Shown: in pieces, positions 6,647 through 14,465 of the stretch
Numbering within the stretch: the first letter of the stretch is position 1
Layout: every line of letters begins with the position of its first letter
Source of the DNA: Hyphomicrobiaceae bacterium UBA4118
Lineage (GTDB): Bacteria > Pseudomonadota > Alphaproteobacteria > Rhizobiales > Methyloligellaceae
Assembly (NCBI GenBank): GCA_002383105.1
Contig: DFXC01000048.1
Coordinates: 12,807 to 30,951 of the forward strand
Direction of reading: 5' to 3'
Length of the DNA: 18,145 bases
Notes under the pieces: model-generated
What the model was told of the DNA's origin: nothing
Database searches by the model: none
Seen by the model: only the letters and a program-made list of their open reading frames with translations
Translations under genes and position numbers: made by a program

Positions 6647-7228
6647 TTAGCTCACCGAATGACCGAAGGTGAGCGGGTCGCCGATCTCGGCGAAGGCCCA
6701 GACCTGGGCGTCAGCGGTGGCATCGCAGAGATAAGTGCCCGCGCCCGTCTCGATGAAGACGAAATAGCCGGGGATCCAATCTCCCGTGAGCCCGTCTTTA
6801 CCGCTGCCGACCATTTTGCCGGGGCCCTCTGAGAGGGAGGCCTGACAGGCACGCTCAGCCACGTCGAGCGGGTCGTGCTCGGGTGTGGGCACGGTGCCGT
6901 CATCGGTGGCCTGGTCGATATTGACGAGGTCCACACCCGCGCCGTTCAGAAGATCGCCGGTGATCATGGGGTAGGCGTAGATGTGACCGTCGGTATCGGC
7001 GCTGCAGAGCCAAAGATTGGCGTTGGCGTCAGTGAGCCAGACGAGGCTCCCGCCGCGGCCATCGTCGATGGCAGTGACGACGGCAGCTGGCCCATGCGCG
7101 CTGGCGCTAGAGCAGGCCTTGATCGCCGACGCGTGAGGCTCGTCAGCGGCGCCGGCCGGGACCGTCATGCTCGCTGCGAGGGCAAGCGCGGCAAGCCCCG
7201 CGCCCGAGGGCAAGTGCTTGAGGTTCAT
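6647..7228 (-). CDS. secreted protein with two copies of a cysteine-containing domain
   Basis: 193 residues from the ATG at 7228, with AGGAAG nine bases upstream. A clear Sec signal peptide (NLKHLPSGAGLAALALAASM, cleavage after AGA near residue 27) sends it to the periplasm or outside. The mature part has two homologous units of about 60 residues. The first has AIKAC, GPAAVV, WLCSADTDGHIYAY and ITGDLL; the second has AERAC, GPGKMV, YLCDATADAQVWAF and IGDPL. Each unit carries two cysteines at matching positions, suggesting one disulfide per unit. I do not recognise the family. The upstream extension to 7399 lacks a ribosome site and would bury the signal peptide. It is downstream of the SelW-like gene on the same strand, with a 142-base gap. 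Confidence 0.82.
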   Translation of the reverse strand: MNLKHLPSGAGLAALALAASMTVPAGAADEPHASAIKACSSASAHGPAAVVTAIDDGRGGSLVWLTDANANLWLCSADTDGHIYAYPMITGDLLNGAGVDLVNIDQATDDGTVPTPEHDPLDVAERACQASLSEGPGKMVGSGKDGLTGDWIPGYFVFIETGAGTYLCDATADAQVWAFAEIGDPLTFGHSVS

Positions 7229-7370
7229 GATTTTTGCTTCCTTTCGCTCCCGAAGGCAGGATCGCCTTGAGGTGATGGCGCTTAGGTGGCGCGCGTCGGC
7301 GAAGGCCTTTGTGACCCTCCTCACAAAAGCGGAAGGAAGAAGAGCGGCGCGGGGTGGCGGCCGCGTCGGG

Positions 7371-7667
7371 CTAAGGCTTGGGCTCCTTGGTATCGACATG
7401 GCCGAGGTCGCGATCCGGCGCGACCTGATCCCGCACCATCTGCTTCAGCTCCTTGATCTCGGGAAAGCGTCCCTGATCTTTGCGCGACCAGATCAACTTG
7501 CCGTCAATCCGCACCTCGAAGACGCCGCCCGTGTCGTCGGGAATGAGCGTGACTGAGCCGAGCTCCTCGGCGAAGGTGGACAAGAGCTCCTGCCCCATCC
7601 AGGCGGCCCTGAGCAGCCAGTTGCAGAGCCGGCAATAGGTGATCGCGATGTTTGGGCCAGGCGCCAT
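7371..7667 (-). CDS. SelT/SelW/SelH-family (Rdx) thioredoxin-like protein
   Basis: 98 residues with the CxxC of the Rdx-type selenoprotein family at positions 12-15 (ITYCRLCNWLLRAAW). In many relatives the second cysteine is selenocysteine; here both are cysteine codons, so no Sec insertion is needed. The remainder fits the family: LIPDDTGGVFEVRIDGKLI followed by WSRKDQGRFPEIKELKQMVR. The fold is thioredoxin-like and a redox role in the cytosol is presumed, but the physiological substrate of the bacterial members is unknown. It is divergent from the secreted protein starting at 7913, with 245 bases between in which I see no confident regulatory site. Confidence 0.88.
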   Translation of the reverse strand: MAPGPNIAITYCRLCNWLLRAAWMGQELLSTFAEELGSVTLIPDDTGGVFEVRIDGKLIWSRKDQGRFPEIKELKQMVRDQVAPDRDLGHVDTKEPKP

Positions 7668-7912
7668 GGTTCAAGGTCCTGTATCGTTAGGCGCGGAGCA
7701 ACTGCACGAGTTTTAGGCATCGAGTTCGGCCCCACAAAAGCCCGGCTTCCGTGTTGAGGCTGATCGAGGTCAGGATCGTTGCCGCAGATAGCTTACTCCA
7801 AATGACGGCATGTATCCGAGCTCGTCGCCGTCGCGTGTACCACCCCTCCGGTCATCAGCTTGTAATGGCATCGTGACTTGTTCTGGACGCAAATTGCGGG
7901 AAAGAGAGACTT

Positions 7913-8416
7913 ATGCGATCCATGATTCGCTCCACGCCGATTCCGCAGCTCCTGGCTGCCGTCGTCATGACGGCGTTGCTCGTGCTCGCCCAAGAGCATG
8001 CCACCCAGGCCGACAGCAATCCCTTCGACACTCTTCTCGGCTCATGGCGGGGAAGCGGGCAAATCGAGCTCGATGGCGGTCGGATGGAACGTCTCAAATG
8101 CAATGCCTACTATACCGGCGGCGGGGCGCAGCTCGGCATGGCCATCCGCTGCCAGAGCGAGACGTCCAACGTCGAGATCAGGAGCAAGCTCAGCCAAAGT
8201 GGCGGCCGCATTACCGGTACGTGGGAAGAGCGCACCTACAATGCGGAAGGCAGCGCCACCGGGCAGGCCACCAGCGACAAGATGAGCCTGCAGATCAGCG
8301 GCGGCGGCGTGACGGGGACAATGTCGGTATCCTGTAGCGGCTCGCGCCAAAGCGTTGCGATCGCGACGCAAGGCATTGCCCTCAAAAGCGTGACGATCGA
8401 CCTGACGCGAAGCTAG
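7913..8416 (+). CDS. secreted protein of unknown function
   Basis: 167 residues from the ATG at 7913, preceded by a GGGAAAGAGAG purine stretch. The N-terminus (IPQLLAAVVMTALLVLAQEH, cleavage perhaps after TQA near residue 33) is a Sec signal peptide. The mature part begins NPFDTLLGSWRGSGQIELDG, a start often seen in small lipocalin-like or DUF-type periplasmic beta proteins, and continues with alternating strands (GGRITGTWEERTYNAEGSAT; KMSLQISGGGVTGTMSVSC). Two cysteines in the middle (KCNAYY and IRCQS) and one late (SVSCSGS) are seen. No family was named with confidence. It ends at the palindromic repeat element. Confidence 0.8.
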   Translation: MRSMIRSTPIPQLLAAVVMTALLVLAQEHATQADSNPFDTLLGSWRGSGQIELDGGRMERLKCNAYYTGGGAQLGMAIRCQSETSNVEIRSKLSQSGGRITGTWEERTYNAEGSATGQATSDKMSLQISGGGVTGTMSVSCSGSRQSVAIATQGIALKSVTIDLTRS

Positions 8417-8517
8417 AGCATGATCCGGAAAAGTGGGAACCGGTTTTCCGAAAAGATCATGCTCAAACAAAAAGCTAGAGCGCTCTCGCGGTTCAATCTC
8501 AGTCAATAGCGCTCTAG
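8416..8517. repeat. Rhizobiales-type palindromic intergenic element
   Basis: GAGCATGATC (8416-8425) is the exact inverse of GATCATGCTC (8455-8464), with inner CCGGAAAA and TTTTCCG arms. A second perfect inverted repeat follows: CTAGAGCGCT (8475-8484) and AGCGCTCTAG (8508-8517). Elements of this form recur in intergenic spaces of Bradyrhizobium and related genomes. The element starts on the last base of the stop codon at 8414-8416, so it could also act as a transcription terminator or mRNA end for the upstream gene and isolates it from the mla operon. Confidence 0.7.
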
Positions 8518-8573
8518 TCCGCCATTCTTAGGCCTCTTGGCTGAGCCTGTAATGAGGCCAGAGGAGCCATGTC

Positions 8574-9707
8574 ATGGGCGAGATTTTGCTGACAAGTAAG
8601 TTGAAGGGCGAGCGGCTCGAGCTTGCTGCCGGCGGCTCGTGGACCGCCACCCATGCCAGCGAGCTGGAGGCGCTCGTCGATGGCGTGGCCGGCGAGGCCG
8701 CCAAGGCGAGCAACGTGTCGATCGACATGGCCGGGGTGCGCGAGTTCGACACCTTCGGTGCCTGGCTGTTGGAGCGCCTCACCCGCGAGTGGACCGCCTC
8801 CGGTCGGGAGACGGTCATTCTCGGGCTTCCCGAGCATGACCGGGGCTTGCTCGAAGAGATGCACGGCGTCAACCGCCAGCCCCCTATAGCCATCGCCCGT
8901 GAGAACAAAATTGTCGCCGGCCTTGCGGCCGTTGGCCGGGCCGGCGCCGGGGTCGGCCGCGGTCTCATGGTCTTTGCCGACATGCTCGGCGCCCTTGGCG
9001 TGGCGACCGTCCGGATGGCTCTACGCCCGCGTGAATTCAGGTTCACCTCCACCGTCCATCAGCTCGACCGCGTCGCCTGGCAGGCCGTGCCCATCATCAT
9101 GCTCATTACCTTCCTGATCGGGGGGATCATCGCCCAACAGGGGATCTTTCACTTCCGCAAGTTCGGCGCCGAGCTTTACGCCGTCGACCTGGTCGGCATC
9201 CTGATCTTGCGCGAGATCGGCGTGCTGATCGTGGCCATCATGGTGGCGGGGCGCTCGGGCAGCTCCTACACGGCCGAGCTCGGCTCAATGAAGATGCGGG
9301 AGGAGATCGATGCGCTGCGCACCATGGGGTTCGATCCTGTCGAGGTGCTCATCCTCCCGCGCATCATCGTGCTGATCATCGCCCTTCCCGTGCTCACCTT
9401 CTTGGGCTCGATGGCGGCGCTTTACGGTGGCGGCTTGGTGGCTTGGCTCTATGGCGGCATGAGCCCCGACATCTACATCTCGCGCCTGACCGAGGCGATC
9501 TCGCTGACCCATTTCAAAGTGGGGATGATCAAGGCGCCCTTCATGGGGCTGGTCATCGGCGTCGTGGCCTGCTCTGAGGGACTGCGGGTGAAGGGCAGCG
9601 CCGAATCGCTCGGTCTGCAAACCACGAAGTCGGTGGTGGAATCGATCTTCCTCGTGATCGTTCTCGACGGCCTGTTCGCCATCTTCTTTGCATCGATCGG
9701 GATGTGA
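8574..9707 (+). CDS. mlaE: MlaE-type lipid ABC transporter permease with N-terminal STAS (MlaB-like) domain
   Basis: 377 residues. MlaE permeases form the inner-membrane core of MCE-type phospholipid transport complexes. Residues about 1-100 are a STAS-like domain (VSIDMAGVREFDTFGAWLLE at 48-67), the part that in Escherichia coli is the separate protein MlaB. Residues about 155-377 are the permease: membrane helices near 172-190, 205-226, 258-292, 316-333 and 355-375, with the family motif AGRSGSSYTAELGSMKMREE (225-244) that contacts the ATPase. The ATG at 8574 follows AGGAG by seven bases. It is the first gene of the operon; mlaF starts within its last codons. The STAS domain probably stabilises the MlaF dimer, as MlaB does. 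Confidence 0.93.
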   Translation: MGEILLTSKLKGERLELAAGGSWTATHASELEALVDGVAGEAAKASNVSIDMAGVREFDTFGAWLLERLTREWTASGRETVILGLPEHDRGLLEEMHGVNRQPPIAIARENKIVAGLAAVGRAGAGVGRGLMVFADMLGALGVATVRMALRPREFRFTSTVHQLDRVAWQAVPIIMLITFLIGGIIAQQGIFHFRKFGAELYAVDLVGILILREIGVLIVAIMVAGRSGSSYTAELGSMKMREEIDALRTMGFDPVEVLILPRIIVLIIALPVLTFLGSMAALYGGGLVAWLYGGMSPDIYISRLTEAISLTHFKVGMIKAPFMGLVIGVVACSEGLRVKGSAESLGLQTTKSVVESIFLVIVLDGLFAIFFASIGM

Positions 9708-10489
9708 CGCCGATGGCTGACGATGCCGTGATCAAAGTGCGCGACCTCCTGGTCGGCTTTGGCGACCAGATCGTGCTCGGCCATCTGTCGCTCGACGTGC
9801 GCGGCGGCGAGATCCTCGGGCTGGTGGGCGGCTCCGGCAGCGGCAAATCGGTGCTCTTGCGCACCATCATCGGGCTGCTGCCGAAGCGCCATGGTTCGAT
9901 CGAGGTGCTTGGGGTCGATCTTGACCAGGCGAATGAGCAGGAGCGGCGCGCGCTCGAACGCCGCTGGGGAGTATTGTTCCAGCAGGGCGCGCTGTTCTCC
10001 TCGCTCACCGTTCGTCAGAACGTGCAGTTCCCCATGCGCGAAAATCTCGGCCTCTCGCCACGGCTGCTCGACGAGATGGCCTTGGCCAAGCTCGAAATGG
10101 TCGGGCTCACCGCTCAAGACGCCGACAAGTTTCCCTCCGAGCTGTCCGGCGGCATGACCAAGCGCGTGGCGCTCGCCCGCGCTCTCGCGCTCGACCCTGA
10201 GATCGTCTTTCTCGACGAGCCCACCTCGGGGCTTGATCCGATCTCGGCGGGCGATTTCGACGAGCTGATCCGCACGCTGCAGCAGACGCTGGAGATCACG
10301 GTCTTCATGGTGACCCACGACCTGGAAAGTCTCTATACCGCTTGCGACCGCGTTGCGGCCCTTGCCGATGGCAAAGTGGTGGCAGAAGGTCCGATCGCGA
10401 CCATGCTCGAATCCGAGCATCCCTGGGTGAAGACTTATTTCCAAGGCAAACGCGGCGCGATGCTGGCCGACCAGCGCATGAGCGCTTGA
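9704..10489 (+). CDS. mlaF: MlaF-type ABC transporter ATP-binding protein
   Basis: 261 residues from GTG at 9704, which overlaps the mlaE stop by four bases (GTGA); an ATG nine bases later (9713) is an equally likely start. All ABC ATPase motifs are present: Walker A GGSGSGKS (42-49), Q-loop LFQQGALFSSLTV (91-103), signature LSGGM (147-151), Walker B VFLDEP (168-173) and the switch histidine in VTHD (about 203-206). The Q-loop and LSGGMTKRVALARA wording are those of the MlaF/Ttg2A group. It energises lipid movement between inner and outer membranes together with the permease upstream and the MCE protein downstream. Confidence 0.95.
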   Translation: MTPMADDAVIKVRDLLVGFGDQIVLGHLSLDVRGGEILGLVGGSGSGKSVLLRTIIGLLPKRHGSIEVLGVDLDQANEQERRALERRWGVLFQQGALFSSLTVRQNVQFPMRENLGLSPRLLDEMALAKLEMVGLTAQDADKFPSELSGGMTKRVALARALALDPEIVFLDEPTSGLDPISAGDFDELIRTLQQTLEITVFMVTHDLESLYTACDRVAALADGKVVAEGPIATMLESEHPWVKTYFQGKRGAMLADQRMSA

Positions 10490-10508
10490 GAAGCGAGGGA
10501 CTTGATCG

Positions 10509-11663
10509 ATGGAAACGCGCGCCCGCTATGCCTTGATCGGACTGTTCATGCTCGCCGTCATTCTGGCGAGCTTCGGCTTCGTCTATTGGCTGGAGAACAA
10601 GGGCGGCTTTACGCAGCGGGCGAACTATCAGATCAGATTCGAGGGCTCCGTGTCTGGGCTGCTGGTCGGTTCGACGGTCCTGTTCAACGGCATCAAGGTT
10701 GGCGAGGTCACCGATCTTGCGCTCAATCCCGAGCATCCCCAGCAGGTGATCGCGACGGTGGCAGTCGATCGCGGCACGCCCATCGGCACCGACACGCTAG
10801 TCAGCATCGAGACCCAAGGGCTGACCGGCGGTGCGGCGGTGGCGATGACGGGCGGCAGCGCGGCGCCTCCCATGGCGCCCGGCGAGGGAGCAGCACCCCC
10901 CGTTCTTATTGCCAAGGCTGGAGCCGGCCAGGATTGGACCCAGGCGGCGCGCGACGCCTTCCAGCACATCGATGGGATTCTTTCGGACAATTCGGAGTCG
11001 CTGCACGACGCCATCGCCAATATCGACACGTTCTCCGACGCGCTGGCACGCAATTCCGACAAGGTCGACGGAATCCTGGCCGGTCTCGAGCGCATGACCG
11101 GCGGCGGCACCAGCCAAGCCGAGATCCCGGTCTACGATCTCGTTGCGGCGAGCACGGTCCCTCCGCCGCCCGCGGAGGTGCCCTCCTGGCTGCTCGTGGT
11201 CCCTGAGCCGACGACGCTCATGGGATTCAACACCGACAAGATCCTACTCCAGCCGGCAACGGGCGAGAGCGTGCCGGTGCCCCATGCCAAGTGGAGCGAC
11301 AACCTGCCGGCCCTGTTCCAGGAGAAAGTGATTCAAAGCTTCGAGAACGCCGGCTATGCGCGGTCAGTCAGCCGCACGCGAGAAGGGGTCACCGGCGACT
11401 ATCAGCTCCTGATCGACATTCGGCGCTTCCACGTCTCGACGTCGTCGGAGCCGATGGCGGAGATCGATTTTGTGGCCAAGATCCTCGGTCAGGACGGGAA
11501 GATCATCGGCGCGCGAAGCTTTCAGGCCAGCGCACCCGCCAAGGGAACCGACGCGCAAGCCTATGTGGCAGCAATTGACGAAGCCTCCGGCAAAGTCCTC
11601 AGCGAGCTCCTCGCCTGGACCACCGATGCCATCGGAGCCGAGCCCCCGCTCCGCCGCTCCTAA
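10509..11663 (+). CDS. mlaD: MCE/MlaD protein fused to a PqiC-like ABC transport auxiliary domain
   Basis: 384 residues. One N-terminal membrane helix (about 8-28) anchors it in the inner membrane. Residues about 38-115 are the MCE domain (YQIRFEGSVSGLLVGSTVLF; GIKVGEVTDL; TQGLTGGAAVAM), which forms the hexameric lipid ring. After a Pro/Ala-rich linker and a helical stretch (about 140-200), residues about 206-375 match the ABC-type transport auxiliary (PqiC/LptE-like, ABC_trans_aux) domain: PVYDLVAAS, SWLLVVPEP, AKWSDNLPALFQEKVIQSFE, YQLLIDIRRF, and GARSFQASAPA. In PqiABC that domain is a separate outer-membrane lipoprotein; here no lipobox exists and it is tethered to the MCE ring. GAGGGA precedes the ATG at 10509, 19 bases after mlaF. 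Confidence 0.9.
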   Translation: METRARYALIGLFMLAVILASFGFVYWLENKGGFTQRANYQIRFEGSVSGLLVGSTVLFNGIKVGEVTDLALNPEHPQQVIATVAVDRGTPIGTDTLVSIETQGLTGGAAVAMTGGSAAPPMAPGEGAAPPVLIAKAGAGQDWTQAARDAFQHIDGILSDNSESLHDAIANIDTFSDALARNSDKVDGILAGLERMTGGGTSQAEIPVYDLVAASTVPPPPAEVPSWLLVVPEPTTLMGFNTDKILLQPATGESVPVPHAKWSDNLPALFQEKVIQSFENAGYARSVSRTREGVTGDYQLLIDIRRFHVSTSSEPMAEIDFVAKILGQDGKIIGARSFQASAPAKGTDAQAYVAAIDEASGKVLSELLAWTTDAIGAEPPLRRS

Positions 11664-11714
11664 TGCAAGAAAGATGAGACCGTGGGCACCCCTGACAGCA
11701 AACGGCGAGGCGAG

Positions 11715-12347
11715 ATGATTCGTTCGATAGCTTTTCTGTTGTGTAGCTCTGCCTTCTTGGTCGGCCTCTGCTCCGCCGCTCTGTCTGCCGACTCCGACTA
11801 CTCGAAGGCGTTGCAGCAAAAAAAGCAGATCGAGCAGATGACGGGCGGAAAAGATGCTGCACCTGAGCCGGTGCAAGGACCGCCGGCCTCGAACGCCCTT
11901 CACCTCGATGCTCCGATGCGCAAAGCCGGCTGGTGGGAGTTTGCAGCGGTCACGCAGTCCGGGACGGCCATTGGCAAGCAGAATCTCTGCATCGGCGAGG
12001 CCTCGGAGAAGGTCTATTCCGCCTTCGACCAGATCACCGGCGAGGCAATGACAGGAATTCCTTGCACGAAGCGGGACTTCCAACAGACCGCGGATGGCTG
12101 GGCCTTCGAGACGACGTGCAGTCAGGGCAACTTGCCGGGCATGGGCGATCTCACCATGAACGCCAAGGGGACGATTACGGGCGACATCGCCACTCAATAC
12201 GAAGTGCACCAGACCGTCACGTCGGCCGGAACGACCACGGCGGGTACAATCCAGGCGGCGTTGAAGGGGCCTTGTCCCGAGGGACGGAAGGAAGGCGATC
12301 TCGTCGACGAAAGTGGCGACTTCCTCGTCAACATGATTGCGCCGTAG
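11715..12347 (+). CDS. secreted DUF3617-like protein
   Basis: 210 residues from the ATG at 11715, preceded by GAGGCGAG; a GTG at 11682 in the same frame has no advantage. A signal peptide (RSIAFLLCSSAFLVGLCSA, cleavage near residue 23) exports it. The mature part has a short Gln/Lys-rich helix (YSKALQQKKQIEQMTGGKDA), then a DUF3617-like domain: RKAGWWEFAAV, the LCIGEAS cysteine, IPCTKRDFQQT, TTCSQGNL, a strand pair with DIATQYEVHQTVTSAGTTTA and the final GPCPEGRKEGD. Four cysteines could form two disulfides. The domain's function is unknown. It starts 51 bases after the MCE gene on the same strand and may be part of that operon. Confidence 0.82.
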   Translation: MIRSIAFLLCSSAFLVGLCSAALSADSDYSKALQQKKQIEQMTGGKDAAPEPVQGPPASNALHLDAPMRKAGWWEFAAVTQSGTAIGKQNLCIGEASEKVYSAFDQITGEAMTGIPCTKRDFQQTADGWAFETTCSQGNLPGMGDLTMNAKGTITGDIATQYEVHQTVTSAGTTTAGTIQAALKGPCPEGRKEGDLVDESGDFLVNMIAP

Positions 12348-12350
12348 CGC

Positions 12351-12380
12351 GCGCCAGCGAGCAGATCAAGTTCGCTGCGC
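12351..12380 (+). terminator. hairpin after the mla/DUF3617 unit
   Basis: GCGC-C-AGCGAGC (12351-12362) pairs with GTTCGCTGCGC (12370-12380), allowing one bulged C and one G-U pair, with a seven-base loop. It starts three bases after the DUF3617 stop, between convergent genes. No U tract follows. Confidence 0.4.
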
Positions 12381-12448
12381 CGAATCCTCTTCTGTCGCCC
12401 GATCAGGGGCGCCGCAACGATCGGCGGGCACCGTCTGATCGACCTTGA

Positions 12449-13471
12449 TCAGGCAGCCTGCTTCTCAAGCTCAGGCGACCATTTGCCTATGGAGGCGAGC
12501 CCGTTCATGGCGGCGCGATGGGCAAAGGCCTGTTGCGCCGCGCCCGCGTTCTCGACCTTGCCGGACCACGCCTTCTGCGGCGCAGCCTGCAACGCGCGGC
12601 TATAGGAGAAGGTGAGTTTCCAGGGTCCGCCGCCCAGCCTGTTCATGGCGTTAAGGCGCGCCGTCGCGTCGACGTCCGACTGGCCGCCTGAGAGGAAGGC
12701 GATTCCCGGCACTGCCGCCGGCACGCACTCTTTCAGCACCCGCAAGGTCTTCTCGGCGACCTCGTCGACCGAGGCCTGCTTGAGGCTTTTCTTGCCGGGC
12801 ACGACCATATTGGGCTTGAGCACCATGCCTTCGAGCTTCACCCGCGCGACGTAAAGCTCCTGAAAGAGGGTCTTCAGCGCGAGCTCGGTGACCTCGTAGC
12901 AGCGGCCGATATCGTGGTCGCCGTCCATCAGCACTTCTGGCTCCACGATCGGCACGAGGGTTTCGTCCTGGCAGAGCGCAGCATAGCGGGCAAGCGCGTG
13001 GGCATTGGCCTTGACGCAGTCATAGCTCGGGATGCCAGGGCCGATATCGATCACCGCGCGCCATTTGCAGAACTTGGCGCCGAGGTCGCGATACTCGATG
13101 AGCCGCTCGCGCAAGCCGTCGAGACCCTCGGTGACGACCTCGCCGGGGCAGAACGGCAAGGGCTTGGTCCCTTTGTCCACCTTGATGCCCGGGAAGGTGC
13201 CGGCCTGCTCGATGACCTTGACCAGGGGCGTCCCGTCCTTGGCCTTCTGTCTGATCGTCTCGTCGAACAGGATCACGCCCGAGATGTTGGCCATGCCTTT
13301 CGAGCGGAACAGGAGCTCGCGATAGTCCCGCCTGTTCTCCTCGGTGGATTCGACGCCGATCGCCTCAAAGCGCTTCTTCACGGTGCCTGCCGATTCGTCC
13401 GCCGCAAGGACGCCCTTCCCCGGCGCGACCATGGCGTTTGCCACTCTGTACAGCTCGGCCAGATCCATCAT
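12449..13471 (-). CDS. class I fructose-bisphosphate aldolase
   Basis: Cleaves fructose 1,6-bisphosphate to dihydroxyacetone phosphate and glyceraldehyde 3-phosphate by a Schiff-base mechanism, in glycolysis and gluconeogenesis. 340 residues, of the animal/plant-like class I type. Landmarks: GKGVLAADESAGTVKKRF (18-35), ILFDETIRQ, KWRAV (lysine 136), PIVEPEVL (174-181, catalytic glutamates), the Schiff-base lysine 219 in VLKPNMV, and FLSGGQS near 280. The C-terminus lacks the tyrosine seen in vertebrate enzymes. The ATG at 13471 (a second ATG follows directly) has GAGGGG about eight bases upstream. It runs in the same direction as the decayed cluster but is separated from it by 127 bases. Confidence 0.96.
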   Translation of the reverse strand: MMDLAELYRVANAMVAPGKGVLAADESAGTVKKRFEAIGVESTEENRRDYRELLFRSKGMANISGVILFDETIRQKAKDGTPLVKVIEQAGTFPGIKVDKGTKPLPFCPGEVVTEGLDGLRERLIEYRDLGAKFCKWRAVIDIGPGIPSYDCVKANAHALARYAALCQDETLVPIVEPEVLMDGDHDIGRCYEVTELALKTLFQELYVARVKLEGMVLKPNMVVPGKKSLKQASVDEVAEKTLRVLKECVPAAVPGIAFLSGGQSDVDATARLNAMNRLGGGPWKLTFSYSRALQAAPQKAWSGKVENAGAAQQAFAHRAAMNGLASIGKWSPELEKQAA

Positions 13472-13598
13472 GCTCTACACCCCTCAAGACTGCGTCGCGT
13501 AGCGCCGGGCCCATGCCGGTAGCCCGGGCCTATGTACGAAAGCCAAGCTCAACGCTCAAGGGGCAGGACTCGTTGCGGTTCAAGAGAGTTGGGAGCGA

Positions 13599-14465
13599 TC
13601 AATGCCCGTCCATGCGCGGCGGGGTCTTTCTCCACGGATAGCCGGCCTGCGCGAGCCTGAAGCCGAGATCGTAAAGCTTCGTCATATAAACGGGGTCGAA
13701 GGCTTGCGTGCTCGTGTCGAGAAAATCGCCCGGTATGTAAGCGAGGTTGTAATCCATGCCGTTCTTCTTGGCGAAGACCTAGAGCTCATAAAGGTCGCCC
13801 ACGCCCTGGCTCTTGATCAGGCTCGACACCGCGCGGCCAGCGATCGACAGCGTCTTCGCTTTCACCGGCTTATATTCAGGAGAGACGTGACCGTTGCGGA
13901 TGATATAGGCGCGCCTGACCGGGCTGATGCCGAGACTTCCGTCAGTCCTGCTCGCCATGAACTGTGTCGGTACCAGGAAGACCTCCCGCGTCGCCCCGCC
14001 GTCCACATGCATCTCGTCATAAACGCCGCCGTCAGCGTCGACCTTGATGAAGCCTGGCGGAAAGACGGCCGGGATCGCCGCCGAGGAGAGCAGCACGGTG
14101 CGGAACAGCTCGAGCACCTCAGGCCGGCCGCTCGCAGCGATCTGACCCATGTCCCAGATCACCGGGCGCTCGGCGTCGAGATTGGTGGTGCCGATCAGGA
14201 GCCGGCGGCCCTTGAGGTGCTCGGCGGCCACCTCCCTCAAGAAGGCGTCATTGACGTAATAGGCGATGACCTTGGCCAAGGGGGCGTTGCTCGCCAGCGA
14301 ATCCCCGCCGAGCAGGCTCCTGATGGGCTGCGCGATGGCGATGTCCTCGGTGTTGGATTCAGTGAAGACCTGCTTCAGGGCGTCGTCGTAGCGGGGCCCG
14401 AGAAACGCGAAGGGCGCGGTGAGCGCGCCGGTCGAGACGCCGGTGACAATATCGAATTCGGGCCG
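13599..14465 (-). pseudogene. patatin-like phospholipase remnant, headless and with an internal amber codon
   Basis: From about 14465 the frame reads RPEFDIVTGVSTGALTAPFA, the patatin nucleophile elbow (GVSTG, serine codon 14433-14435), and continues to the catalytic aspartate motif HVDGGATREVFLVP (aspartate codon 14001-14003). The usual first part of a patatin, with the GGGxxG oxyanion loop, is missing; instead the frame comes straight from a DUF1214 domain. At 13779-13781 an in-frame TAG follows DLYEL, yet the next 59 codons still encode a patatin C-terminus (VFAKKNGMDYNLAYIPGDFL ... AGYPWRKTPP) up to a TGA at 13599-13601. The protein is unlikely to be an active lipase. A long plus-strand frame over the same bases (13602-14738) is a shadow. 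Confidence 0.85.

Noticed and set aside
7626..7635. Selenocysteine codon in the SelW-like protein
   Set aside because: Both positions of the CxxC are ordinary cysteine codons; there is no in-frame TGA and no need for a SECIS element.
9473..10444. Minus-strand open frame of 323 codons
   Set aside because: Opposite the mlaE end and mlaF, whose ABC motifs are unambiguous; no family features of its own.
13505..13527. CCGGGC/GCCCGG hairpin upstream of the aldolase gene as a terminator of the decayed cluster
   Set aside because: Only a six-base stem with an 11-base loop and no U tract on the minus strand; common by chance at this GC content.
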